Assembly: GCA_042854365.1 (NCBI GenBank)
Contig: AP031437.1
Location: forward strand, 2,232,001-2,296,000
Direction of reading: 5' to 3'
DNA length: 64,000 nucleotides
DNA from: Anaeromassilibacillus sp001305115
GTDB taxonomy: Bacteria; Bacillota; Clostridia; Oscillospirales; Acutalibacteraceae
Position 1 is the first letter of the stretch. Each line of letters starts with the position of its first letter. This document shows, one piece after another, positions 8,260 through 17,039 of this stretch. A model generated the notes under the pieces. That model did no database searches. It was given only the letters and a program-made list of their open reading frames with translations, and was not told the DNA's origin. The translations under genes were made by a program, and so were the position numbers.

Positions 8260-9949
8260 GCGGGCTGTCGATTCTGTTTTGGCGCAAACCCTGCAAGAAA
8301 AGGAGATTATCCTGGTAGACGACGGCAGTGAAGACGCTTCCCCACAGATTTGCGACCGCTATGCACTGGAATATCCCGATCTTATCCACGTGATCCATAA
8401 GGAGAATGAGGGGCTTGGATTGGCGCGCAATACCGGTGTCCGGGCTGCTAAAGGGGAATACATCGCCTTTCTTGATTCAGATGACACCGTTGAACCGGAA
8501 ATGTATGAGGAGATGTATCAAAAAGCCGTCGAACAGGATTTTGATATCGTGATGTGTGATGTCAAAATCCTTTACGTGGATGAAAATCGAACCAGTACGG
8601 TTTCAACTTATCCCCATGAACAGATCGATCTGTCCGACTACATTGCCAACGGCAATAATATCACATACAGCGTCAATAAGCTGTTTCGAAGGGCTATCTG
8701 GGAAGAGAACCAATATGAGAAAATGCTCTTTGAGGATATCTCGCTCATTCCTTCTCTGATTACAAGATATCCCCGTATCGGTTATATTCCCAAACCTTTC
8801 TATCATTACTACCGGCGTGCAAACACCATCTCGACCTCTCTGGTGGGAAACATGGTCGACATCATCCAGGCTTTTCGTAATTTTATCGACACCAGTGACC
8901 AAGATTACCGTGATGAGGTGATCTACTGTGTCGCAAAACAATTATATTGGAATATGACACAGTCCAGGATACTTTTTCAAGCGGACTTTATCGATCTTCT
9001 AAAAGAGTATCAAAAGGACTTCTTGCTCAATTCCTACATCGCTCATGATGAGAAAATTCGGAGAATCCTAGATTTTCTCAAAGAGGAGATCCTTCCGGAT
9101 CAAATCATCTGTGTTCATTTTGGGCGCCCACTCCCCACGGAATTTCTGGAAGAACTCCAGACAAATTTCCCCAAAACACGCCTGATCGACGCAGACGAGC
9201 GTTATTTCGCACAGGAAGAGCTTCCCGAAAATGTTCACCAAGCTTGGGACGAAGGATACCTCGCCTATGTAGAGGAATACTGTGCCCTGAAAATTCTCTG
9301 TGAAGAAGGAGGAATCGTTCTTACTCCGGAGATGCACACAAATTTACAGTTCAAGAAGCTGCGGCTTCATACAATTTTTTTTGGTTTTGAAAACGAAGAA
9401 GAGCTGACAACCGGTTGCTTTGGAGCGGTCAAAGGGCATTATGTCATACAAGCTTTGCTCAGCACCTATGAGATGGATACCATTTTCAACAAGGCATTCC
9501 TCCCACTAAAAGACCGCCTGCGGGATTTTCTGGTCCTCCATTTCAATTTGAGGGTCAATGGGAGGAAACAGCTTTTGAAAAAAGAGATTCAGATACACCT
9601 GCCCAGTGTTCTGGCCTTCGACATGAAGGACGGCGAAAACTGCTGCAAACTGGGCGGTTATCCGGTTCCAGACGGATACGAAATTGTCAGCGATGCCGTC
9701 CTGAAAATGTGGTCAAACCGGCTGTTGGAGAACTGGAATCTTTATAAACAAGAACTTAACCGAAAACGCCCTGCTCCTTCAAAACCTGCACCAGCCCCCA
9801 GTAAAACGCGGCCTCCAGAATGGTATGAGCGGGAACTTCACAGGCAAATCGAGGAGGTCGTGGCCACTTATGAAAACTCCACCAGTTGGCGAATCACCAA
9901 GCCGGTTCGTGCACTTGGAGAATGGTTTGGAAAGCGAGGTAAAGCATAA
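8198..9949 (+). CDS. Bifunctional-looking glycosyltransferase: GT2 plus degenerate GT32-like domain
   Basis: A 583-residue protein. Residues 1-230 are a canonical GT2 domain (KVSIIIPVYQVENYLERAVD, VDDGSEDAS, AFLDSDDTVEPEMY, FEDISL). Residues ~290-470 resemble GT32/Och1-like capsular transferases: YCALKILCEEGGIVL followed later by FFGFENEEELTTGCFGAVKGH. In that family a D-x-D follows the Gly-Gly; here it reads TPEM, so the metal site appears lost. The C-terminal ENSTSWRITKPVRAL is a tail seen on many polysaccharide glycosyltransferases. AGGAGG at 8188-8193 precedes the ATG. Confidence 0.8.
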   Translation: MNQPIKVSIIIPVYQVENYLERAVDSVLAQTLQEKEIILVDDGSEDASPQICDRYALEYPDLIHVIHKENEGLGLARNTGVRAAKGEYIAFLDSDDTVEPEMYEEMYQKAVEQDFDIVMCDVKILYVDENRTSTVSTYPHEQIDLSDYIANGNNITYSVNKLFRRAIWEENQYEKMLFEDISLIPSLITRYPRIGYIPKPFYHYYRRANTISTSLVGNMVDIIQAFRNFIDTSDQDYRDEVIYCVAKQLYWNMTQSRILFQADFIDLLKEYQKDFLLNSYIAHDEKIRRILDFLKEEILPDQIICVHFGRPLPTEFLEELQTNFPKTRLIDADERYFAQEELPENVHQAWDEGYLAYVEEYCALKILCEEGGIVLTPEMHTNLQFKKLRLHTIFFGFENEEELTTGCFGAVKGHYVIQALLSTYEMDTIFNKAFLPLKDRLRDFLVLHFNLRVNGRKQLLKKEIQIHLPSVLAFDMKDGENCCKLGGYPVPDGYEIVSDAVLKMWSNRLLENWNLYKQELNRKRPAPSKPAPAPSKTRPPEWYERELHRQIEEVVATYENSTSWRITKPVRALGEWFGKRGKA

Positions 9950-10692
9950 TGCGAACAGTCGCAATTATTCCTGCGCGGTATGACTCAAGCCGATTGAAGG
10001 GAAAACCTTTGGCAGATCTCTGCGGGAAACCGATGATCTGGTGGGTATATACACAGGTATGTAAATCCGAAAAGATCGATGCGGTCTATGTAGCAACGGA
10101 CCATGAAGCGATTGCACAGGTCTGTGCACAACACAAGATGGCCTATGTTATGACGTCTCCTGACAACCGGACGAGCACCGAACGTATCTACGAGGCTGCA
10201 CAGACCATTCCCGCGGATCTTTATCTCTGTATCAACGGAGATGAGCCCTTAATCGACCCTCGCCTAATTGAGCAAATACTCCCAAGCGAAATAGCGGGGT
10301 TCTTTGCAGCCAATCTAATGACAAAAATTCATTCCCCAGTGGAAGCGGTTGATGATTCCAATATCAAAGTGGTAACCGATTGTGACGGCTATGCACTTTT
10401 TATGTCGCGCAGCCCGATTCCGCATCCAAAGTCCAGCATTCACTTCGACTTTTATAAACACCTAGGGGTTCTCGCCTATTCGATGGAAGCTTTACGTTTT
10501 TTTGCAGAAACGCCCAAGGGTGCAATTGAAAAAATTGAAGATATCAACGAACTTCGTTTTATTGAACACGGAAAAAAGTTAAAAATGATACCAGTTGAAG
10601 CACACACGCTTTCGGTCGATACACCAAAAGATCTAGACTATGTCCGAGGAATTATTCAACAAAAATTGGAACAGGGGGAAATCGAGCTGTGA
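9949..10692 (+). CDS. CMP-ulosonate (KdsB-like) cytidylyltransferase
   Basis: A 247-residue CMP-Kdo synthetase-family enzyme, which activates a 3-deoxy-2-keto sugar acid with CTP. Visible motifs are IIPARYDSSRLKGKPL at the N-terminus (nucleotide loop), ATDHE, INGDEPLI (family VQGDEPLI) and a C-terminal SVDTPKDLDYVR (family VDTPEDL). The normal SGTDRIAEA motif reads RTSTERIYEA, so the substrate may not be Kdo itself. Gram-positives generally lack Kdo-lipid A, so a surface polymer containing an ulosonic acid is the likely destination. Its ATG overlaps the upstream TAA by 1 nt. Confidence 0.82.
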   Translation: MRTVAIIPARYDSSRLKGKPLADLCGKPMIWWVYTQVCKSEKIDAVYVATDHEAIAQVCAQHKMAYVMTSPDNRTSTERIYEAAQTIPADLYLCINGDEPLIDPRLIEQILPSEIAGFFAANLMTKIHSPVEAVDDSNIKVVTDCDGYALFMSRSPIPHPKSSIHFDFYKHLGVLAYSMEALRFFAETPKGAIEKIEDINELRFIEHGKKLKMIPVEAHTLSVDTPKDLDYVRGIIQQKLEQGEIEL

Positions 10693-12278
10693 GCCTTCAA
10701 ATATTGGATTGTACACTGCGGGATGGCGGTTATATCAACGATTGGCGTTTTGGTCGTAAGACCATTACTTCGATCCTGGACAAGCTAGAATGTGCTAAAA
10801 TCGACATCATTGAGTGTGGCTTTTTAACCGGCATGGTACAAGAAAAAGAGTGCTCGCTGTTTAACAGTACAGCGAACATTGAAGAGGTTCTACCGAAGCG
10901 GGAACGCTCTTCCATGTACGTTGCCATGATCGCCATCGGAGAAAAGGAATTGCATCCTTCTAAATTGACACCCTATGATGGTAAAAGTATCGAAGGTATC
11001 CGACTGACCTTTCACAAAAATGAGATTGATCTGGCAATTGAATGGGCCCACATTATCATGGAGAAAGGATACCGCGTTTTTATGCAGCCAGTGGGTACCG
11101 TATTTTATAGCGATATAGAACTTCTTCAGTTGGTAGAAAAAATGAATCAATTGAAGCCATATGCCTTCTATATTGTAGATACACTGGGAAGCATGTATCG
11201 GAATGAGGTCTCACACCGCTTCTATCTGATTGATGAAAACATGGACCCGCAAATTCACTTGGGGTTCCATGGACACAACAACATGCAGTTAGCTTTCTCA
11301 AACGCACAAGTATTGGGAAAAATTCAAACAAAACGTACGTTGATACTAGATTCCTCTGTTTATGGGATGGGGCGTGGAGCTGGCAACCTCCCGACAGAAC
11401 TTATCACACAGTATATCAACAAAAATATCGCCTCGCGGTATGATGTGACCATGGTCATGGATATTTATGATGAGTACATTGCCGCTATTCGAAAAAAATA
11501 CGAATGGGGCTACACAATGCCTTATCACATTGCCGCTAACAATGTCTGTCATCCGAATTACGCTGCATATCTCATCAATAAACAAACTTTAACCATGAAA
11601 GATATTGAAAAAATAATTCAGTCCATTCCGGATGCATACAAAGTTCTATATGATCGTTCTCTGATCGAGCAGCTTTATATACAGTTTCAAAGTCGGAAGA
11701 TCGATGATCGTGCAGCTGTCGAGACCATCAAAACCTGGATTCAGGGGAAAAAGCCGCTTCTTCTTGCGCCGGGGAAAAGTCTGCTTTCAAAGTATGATAC
11801 GATCATGGAGTTTATTGAAAAGGAACATCCGTATGTGATCTCCGTTAACTTTGTCGATCCCCGCTATCATATGGACGCTTGTTTTGTCAGCAATCATAAG
11901 CGTATGGATATTATCGGGCAGGAAATCCAACATTTTACAAAGATTCAAACGATCCTGACTTCCAACATTCCAGAGGGTCCATGGAAAGAATGCCTTTATG
12001 TAGACTATGACCGCTACACCAACGACGATGAAATGATCTCGGATAATGCCGGGCTGATGCTCTTAAAACTATTGGAGCACTGTGGCGCAACCGAAGTATA
12101 TCTAGCCGGTTTTGACGGTTTCCATCATCGGTACAATGGCAACTATTACAGCAAAGAATTGAATTTTAAAGTCAATGAGGAAGAAATTCTGGAGAAACAA
12201 CTTCGAATCCGAGGCCAGCTGGCAGAATTGTCCCAAAATATGAAAATACAATTCTTAACTCCCTCCGTATATGAATGA
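10689..12278 (+). CDS. HMGL-like aldolase fused to a Rossmann-like (DUF115/GT42-like) domain
   Basis: A 529-residue fusion. Residues 1-330 are an HMG-CoA lyase/4-hydroxy-2-oxovalerate aldolase-type TIM barrel: LDCTLRDGGYINDW near the N-terminus, and GFHGHNNMQLAFSNA (about residue 195-209) with the metal-binding His-x-His. Residues ~355-529 begin PLLLAPGKSL, continue with FVSNHKR and end near LLEHCGATEVYLAGFDG. This layout resembles MptE/DUF115 and Campylobacter-type GT42 sialyltransferases. The aldolase could join pyruvate to an aldose, giving a 2-keto-3-deoxy acid for the adjacent KdsB-like enzyme. GTG start, 4-nt overlap (GTGA). The function is inference. Confidence 0.7.
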   Translation: MSLQILDCTLRDGGYINDWRFGRKTITSILDKLECAKIDIIECGFLTGMVQEKECSLFNSTANIEEVLPKRERSSMYVAMIAIGEKELHPSKLTPYDGKSIEGIRLTFHKNEIDLAIEWAHIIMEKGYRVFMQPVGTVFYSDIELLQLVEKMNQLKPYAFYIVDTLGSMYRNEVSHRFYLIDENMDPQIHLGFHGHNNMQLAFSNAQVLGKIQTKRTLILDSSVYGMGRGAGNLPTELITQYINKNIASRYDVTMVMDIYDEYIAAIRKKYEWGYTMPYHIAANNVCHPNYAAYLINKQTLTMKDIEKIIQSIPDAYKVLYDRSLIEQLYIQFQSRKIDDRAAVETIKTWIQGKKPLLLAPGKSLLSKYDTIMEFIEKEHPYVISVNFVDPRYHMDACFVSNHKRMDIIGQEIQHFTKIQTILTSNIPEGPWKECLYVDYDRYTNDDEMISDNAGLMLLKLLEHCGATEVYLAGFDGFHHRYNGNYYSKELNFKVNEEEILEKQLRIRGQLAELSQNMKIQFLTPSVYE

Positions 12279-12304
12279 CTCAAATACCGCAAATTGGAAT
12301 CGTC

Positions 12305-12343
12305 AAAGGATGGCCCGTTCCGCATGGAAACAGGCCATCCTTT
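12305..12343 (+). terminator. Rho-independent terminator of the polysaccharide operon
   Basis: An 11-bp stem (12305-12315 with 12333-12343) closes a 17-nt loop and runs into T5-G-T4. It lies 26 nt after the aldolase-fusion stop codon and ends the long plus-strand operon. Confidence 0.9.
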
Positions 12344-12345
12344 TT

Positions 12346-12851
12346 GTTTTTGCAAGATGCATTATAAAAATGTTCAAAAACAAGCAAGCGATATACAATC
12401 CCTTTGACTCTTTGAGAACAACACAGAAAACCGATTGCATTCTCTTTAGCCAGGATATGGTGCGAATTGGGCCATAGGGCGTAAATAATAGGCTATATCC
12501 GCATATCCCAGTCCAATTCAGAACAAAAAACACCTGCAAAACCGCTCCAAGTAAACATGAATGGAAACCGATTTTTCAAGACGCAGACACGCATCTGCTT
12601 CAAGGGTACAACAATCAAGCAAGAATGTCTAAAGCTCTTATAACCCCGAAATGGTATCGAAAGACAAGTGTTCCAACTATTCGGGAAGAATTTCGAGGAA
12701 ACAACCAGAGCCAATCATTAAAATATGTTTTTCCTTATGCTCTAATGCGACAAAAATAGGTAAATTATTTCGACATAATACACAATATGAATTATCATTC
12801 GTAGAATCATCGTGCATATTCCAATATTCTTTCTTTCAAGGAGGAATATTT
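12346..12851. other. Non-coding stretch with no recognised feature
   Basis: About 500 bases between the polysaccharide terminator and a small regulator gene. No reading frame looks like a protein, and I see no tRNA, repeat array or obvious strong promoter. Confidence 0.6.
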
Positions 12852-13064
12852 ATGTCATTTAAAATGCACTTTGGACACGACATCTATCATCTTCGCACGG
12901 ATTCTCTCAAACTGACACAACAACAAGTTGCGGATGCTATCCCGATTTCCCTACGAGAATATCAAAAAATTGAAAAAGGTGAGCTGTCTCCTGGTTCTGA
13001 GATTTTTCTCCGCCTTGTCTTTTTCTTCGATATTGATATTCAAAAATATAGGGAAGACTTATGA
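12852..13064 (+). CDS. Small XRE-family helix-turn-helix regulator
   Basis: A 70-residue protein that is nearly all HTH_3 domain: LRTDSLKLTQQQVADAIPIS, REYQKIEKGELSP and a closing helix. It matches the usual single-domain Cro/CI fold, which binds DNA as a dimer. GGAGGAA at 12840-12846 precedes the ATG; longer in-frame starts lack a ribosome-binding site. It stands alone between two non-coding stretches, and its target is unknown. It could be a leftover of a mobile element or a regulator of the neighbouring polysaccharide operon. Confidence 0.75.
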   Translation: MSFKMHFGHDIYHLRTDSLKLTQQQVADAIPISLREYQKIEKGELSPGSEIFLRLVFFFDIDIQKYREDL

Positions 13065-13391
13065 ACACAATTCCAGCGCATATTGGCTAAACCCGCGGCG
13101 TTCTCTATGTAGGATTCTACGGGTTTTCTCTTCCGGGAGTTCCAGTCGATAGCATTTCCGTTCATCCCTACCACAATCCTATTCTTCTGTCGTTTTGATA
13201 TGATCTATTTGCTTTATCTGATCGTAAGCCTTCTATACTTTCCAACAGATCCCGATGCTTATCAAAAACGAGTGGAATATCATCTTTTTTAATTCTTGAT
13301 CGTTTACTTTCATGTCTTTTCCTTATCTATAAAAAATTTCGATATATGCCCATCTTTGTGTGAGTCTGGTTCAAAAAAGTGACTATAAACA
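13065..13391. other. Non-coding stretch with no recognised feature
   Basis: About 330 bases of AT-rich sequence between the small XRE gene and the tRNA terminator. No gene, RNA or repeat is apparent. Confidence 0.6.
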
Positions 13392-13430
13392 AAAAAAAGC
13401 TACATTTCAAAACCTTGAAATGTAGCTTTT
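13392..13430 (-). terminator. Terminator of the tRNA-fMet gene
   Basis: Inverted repeat AAGCTACATTTCA around a short loop. Read on the minus strand it ends in GCTTTTTTTT, directly downstream of the tRNA. Confidence 0.85.
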
Positions 13431-13434
13431 AGCT

Positions 13435-13511
<77 letters not shown>

Positions 13512-13581
13512 ATATTTCTGCACCTTCTTGATGAGTGCAGAATTTATTATACTATACTCGTTTATAAAATGCAAGTCTTTT

Positions 13582-15267
13582 TTACGATTTTTTTGTTTTT
13601 CCTTTTTCAAACAGTAAAACTAGTCCCATTCCCAAAAGAATGCAGAGCACAGCAGCACCCATTCCCGCCAAAAAGGTTAAAAACTGGCTGTTTTCCCTGT
13701 ATATCGAATTTCGATGTTCTTCTACCATTGCCTCTGAAACAGCGGTCGGTTCTATGAATCCCGAAGAGGCCTCTTCCTCTCCCACCTTCTTTGGTATGTA
13801 CGCCTCCTCTGCCCCATCGGAATGGAGCATCGCATTTTTCAAGCTGCTGGATGCACTTTTATTCTTGGAAGAATGGGATTGATCCGTTACATCAGTCCCT
13901 ACTTTTGTAGTGGTAGTCCTCTGTTCCTCCCCTCGCAAAACAGAAACAATGTATCGCTTTGTTTCCTTGCGATCGGAAGAACGCACTGTTACGACGATTT
14001 CCGTCGTACTTCCCGCTTTATATAGCGTTTTCCGATTGACAGAGATTGTTGCGCCTTCCGTAGCATTCGCCTGAAACGTCACAGACGATACCTCTGCATC
14101 TACTTGTAACGTATAATCCAAAATATCTGGAGAAAAGGGTGGTTCCAAATTTCCTACAGACGGCTGCAATGCGGTAAGGAAAAAGACTTCTTCAGAAAAA
14201 TCGATCTCTTCCGCACGATTGACCGTCACCGTGTAGACTTGACGGTTTTTCTTGTCTACAGAAACGACTGTGATTTTTATTTCAGTCGACGTCCCAGCGC
14301 GGTTTAACTTCTCCCGGCTGATACTTACCGCCCCTTCTTCCCCTGCATCCGCTTGAAACGTCAAATATTGGACTTCCGCATCCACATTCACAATGTACTC
14401 TGTAATATCTGGCGAAAAAGCAGGTTGCAATTCCCCAACCGACGGAATCAGTTCTGTTAGATAGGCTTCCCATTCCGGGTCCTCCGGCTCCTCTGCACGA
14501 TTGACCTCCACGACATATTGCGCCTTTTGTTTTCGATCTTCCGCCGTGACCGTAATGGTGATAGAGGTTGTGGAACCCGCCTTCTGAAGGGTTTTTCGGT
14601 TGACACTGACCGTCCCATTTTCACCGGCCAACGTTTCAAATGTGACGCTCGACACTCTGTACGGGACATCCAATGTATAATAAAATGTATCGGGTGAAAA
14701 GGTTGGCGAAAGTTTTCCAGAAGAAGGGATCAAGCTTTTTAGAAAAGCTTGATCCGATTTTGGTGGAAGGACTTCTATGGCTACAGACTCTGAACAGGCA
14801 ATATTCAACTGTTCTCCCTGCCAATTGCAAATCTGATCCACAGTAACATCCAATTCCGTACTTCCGGCCGATGCGCCGTCATTTACTTCAAATACATATG
14901 TTAAAATGGTCCCGGACAAAGCGGGCGCATGTCCCAAATCTACATTGCAGACATAGGTACTGCGCACAGGATTATTCGTTCCATCTGTCTGCAAAGTTTT
15001 GTTTTTAATCTGATCGGATGGCTCTACACGCAAAAAGGAGAGACGTGTATCGTCATAAGCGATGGAAACACAGAAACCCGCCAGATCCTCCAGCATTGTC
15101 TCTGCATGAATGGTTAGTCTGACCAGATCTCCACCGCCATAAGAGGCCGCATCCACAGAAAAAGTAAAACTTGGCTCAGATTCCGTTGTACAATTGGCAA
15201 AAGTTGTTGCACCCAAACTCCAAAAAATACTCAAACATAAGAGGAGGCCCCATACCTTTTTCAGCAT
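13582..15267 (-). CDS. Surface-anchored protein with cohesin-like domain and three cadherin-like repeats
   Basis: A 561-residue protein starting at ATG 15267 after AGGAGG. It has a signal peptide (LLLCLSIFWSLGATTFA). A cohesin-like beta-sandwich follows (about 35-170; FSVDAASYGGGDLVRLTIHA and later LSGTILTYVFEV). Three ~90-residue repeats of the Cadherin-like (PF12733) type come next, each with a pattern like LxPSxGxLxPxFSPDxxxYxxxV and ending in VNRAEE or VLRGEE. A Ser-rich linker leads to a C-terminal transmembrane helix and a basic tail. It is therefore outside the cell, held by the membrane. A cohesin-like fold need not mean a cellulosome here. It lies 40 nt after the acyltransferase-like gene. 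Confidence 0.78.
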   Translation of the reverse strand: MLKKVWGLLLCLSIFWSLGATTFANCTTESEPSFTFSVDAASYGGGDLVRLTIHAETMLEDLAGFCVSIAYDDTRLSFLRVEPSDQIKNKTLQTDGTNNPVRSTYVCNVDLGHAPALSGTILTYVFEVNDGASAGSTELDVTVDQICNWQGEQLNIACSESVAIEVLPPKSDQAFLKSLIPSSGKLSPTFSPDTFYYTLDVPYRVSSVTFETLAGENGTVSVNRKTLQKAGSTTSITITVTAEDRKQKAQYVVEVNRAEEPEDPEWEAYLTELIPSVGELQPAFSPDITEYIVNVDAEVQYLTFQADAGEEGAVSISREKLNRAGTSTEIKITVVSVDKKNRQVYTVTVNRAEEIDFSEEVFFLTALQPSVGNLEPPFSPDILDYTLQVDAEVSSVTFQANATEGATISVNRKTLYKAGSTTEIVVTVRSSDRKETKRYIVSVLRGEEQRTTTTKVGTDVTDQSHSSKNKSASSSLKNAMLHSDGAEEAYIPKKVGEEEASSGFIEPTAVSEAMVEEHRNSIYRENSQFLTFLAGMGAAVLCILLGMGLVLLFEKGKTKKS

Positions 15268-15307
15268 TGCGAACCTCCTCTTCCAAATGTCCTTTATTCT
15301 TTTTTGT

Positions 15308-15835
15308 TCAGGCGGTAACAGCTTCCGTTGCCACTGGATTCCCAGCGCGCAATTCACGAATACGCCGCTTTTTCAATACCTGCAAACGGAATCGATTGTA
15401 CCGCTGAATCACCGCAAAGGGCAGATTCCCAAGTAAAATCAAGAAGGCAAACACAAGACCAATTCCCAGGGAATTGACAACCAACATAACTATGGCGCAC
15501 AGGCAATTTGTAAAATGCATCCATTCCCCGCGACAAGTCTCCATAATAAATTCGTCCAGGTATTCAATTGAGACATCGGTAAGGTGCGCTTTAGAAAAGC
15601 CTCCCTTCCCAATGTGCTGTGGTAATTTGTCCTTCCACAGTTGAATTTTCAATTTATCGCGATACCAACGTCCGCCTTTTTCCCAATGCTTGGGCAGATA
15701 GCGCGGCTTTGCGGCATCAAAGAAGGACGTATGAATCTTTACGCAAGCTAAAAATACCGCCACATGCCATGCGGCAATGATAATTACATTCCAGAGGAAC
15801 ATCTGGAGGCCTGATAAATCTCTGAGCACGAACAT
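15308..15835 (-). CDS. CrtO-like membrane acyltransferase-family protein
   Basis: A 175-residue membrane protein with an N-terminal helix and two more near residues 115-145. A conserved-looking RGEWMHFTNC and a C-terminal LPFAVIQRYNRFRLQ resemble the glycosyl-4,4'-diaponeurosporenoate acyltransferase (CrtO) family, which has a similar ...QRYNRxR end. Carotenoid genes are absent here, so the acyl acceptor is unknown. I chose ATG 15835, preceded by AAGGA; a GTG at 15847 is possible. Same strand and 40 nt from the cohesin-like gene, so probably one operon. Confidence 0.6.
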   Translation of the reverse strand: MFVLRDLSGLQMFLWNVIIIAAWHVAVFLACVKIHTSFFDAAKPRYLPKHWEKGGRWYRDKLKIQLWKDKLPQHIGKGGFSKAHLTDVSIEYLDEFIMETCRGEWMHFTNCLCAIVMLVVNSLGIGLVFAFLILLGNLPFAVIQRYNRFRLQVLKKRRIRELRAGNPVATEAVTA

Positions 15836-15974
15836 TCCTTCCTTCACAAAATCATCACCGACTTAGAAAAGCGGTGGATTCAAAAAACTATTTATGTTAC
15901 CATGGACGCAGAAGCCCAAAATATACACAAAAATCGATAATCTTATTATAATACAAAGAAAAGGAGCATGCAAT

Positions 15975-16973
15975 ATGAAAGCACTTTTTATCGGCGGGAC
16001 TGGAACAATCAGCAGCGCTGTTTCCGAGTTAGCGATTCAAAACGGAGTAGAACTAACCCTGCTCACGCGCAGTGGAAAAGGGCCAGAAGGCGCTGAGCAA
16101 ATTGCCTGCGACATCAATGATGAAGACACCGCTTTTTCTATTTTAAAGGACCGCTCCTTTGATGTTGTAGCAGATTTTGTCGCATTTCGGCCGGAGCAGG
16201 TGGAACGCGACATCCGCTTGTTTCAAGGAAAAACCGAACAATACATCTTCATCAGTTCTGCTTCCGCCTATCAAAAGCCTCTGGTCCACCCCATTATCAC
16301 GGAAAGTACGCCTCTATACAATCCCTATTGGCAATATTCGCGCGATAAAATTGCGTGTGAAACCCTTCTCATGGCAGCCTACCGTTCAGAGGGCTTTCCG
16401 GTGACGATTGTGCGGCCAAGTCATACCTATGGGGACCGTAGCGTTCCTGTCTCCATCCATGGAGCCAATGGAAGCTGGCAGATTCTCGCCCGTATGCTGG
16501 AGGGGAAACCGGTCATCGTTCACGGGGACGGCCTTTCCCTATGGACCTTTACACATAACACAGACTTTGCCAAAGGTTTTTGGGGCTTGATGGGAAACCC
16601 ACATGCCATCGGAGAAGCGGTTCACATCACAAGCGATGAATCTCTCACCTGGAATGCTGCATTTTCTGCGATTGGACGGGCACTCGGTGTAGAACCTATT
16701 TTGCAACATATTTCCTCGGACCTCTTGTCCGCACTCCGTCCCGAGCTTCTAGGAACACTCTTGGGTGACAAAGCAAACTCCGTACAATTTGATAATACCA
16801 AAATAAAACGGCTTGTTCCAGACTTCTGTGCTACCGTGCGTTTTGACCAAGGAGTTCGCAGAACCGTGGACTATGTACGAGCTCATCCGGAATGCCAGAA
16901 ACCAGACCCAGAGTTCGACGCTTGGTGTGACAGGGTAATAAAAGCTTATTCCTCCTGTATCTTCCATTTTTGA
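15975..16973 (+). CDS. NAD-dependent epimerase/dehydratase-family protein (atypical SDR)
   Basis: A 332-residue short-chain dehydrogenase-like protein. It starts MKALFIGGTGTIS (Rossmann glycine motif) and has FISSASAYQ, a catalytic Tyr-x-x-x-Lys in YSRDKIACE (about residue 124-132) and VRPSHTYGDR. These match extended/atypical SDRs acting on nucleotide-linked sugars or similar alcohols. ATG 15975 follows AAGGAG at 15961-15966. It is monocistronic, ending at a terminator shared with the convergent ATPase gene. The substrate is unknown. Confidence 0.8.
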   Translation: MKALFIGGTGTISSAVSELAIQNGVELTLLTRSGKGPEGAEQIACDINDEDTAFSILKDRSFDVVADFVAFRPEQVERDIRLFQGKTEQYIFISSASAYQKPLVHPIITESTPLYNPYWQYSRDKIACETLLMAAYRSEGFPVTIVRPSHTYGDRSVPVSIHGANGSWQILARMLEGKPVIVHGDGLSLWTFTHNTDFAKGFWGLMGNPHAIGEAVHITSDESLTWNAAFSAIGRALGVEPILQHISSDLLSALRPELLGTLLGDKANSVQFDNTKIKRLVPDFCATVRFDQGVRRTVDYVRAHPECQKPDPEFDAWCDRVIKAYSSCIFHF

Positions 16974-16983
16974 TAAAAATCTA

Positions 16984-17013
16984 GGGCGCCTCAGCAGTTC
17001 ATCTGAGACGCCC
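16984..17013 (+). terminator. Terminator after the SDR gene
   Basis: Stem 16984-16994 with 17003-17013 (one C/A mismatch), followed by T5. It lies between convergent genes. Confidence 0.85.
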
Positions 17014-17039
17014 TTTTTACTTATCTAACAATCCATATT

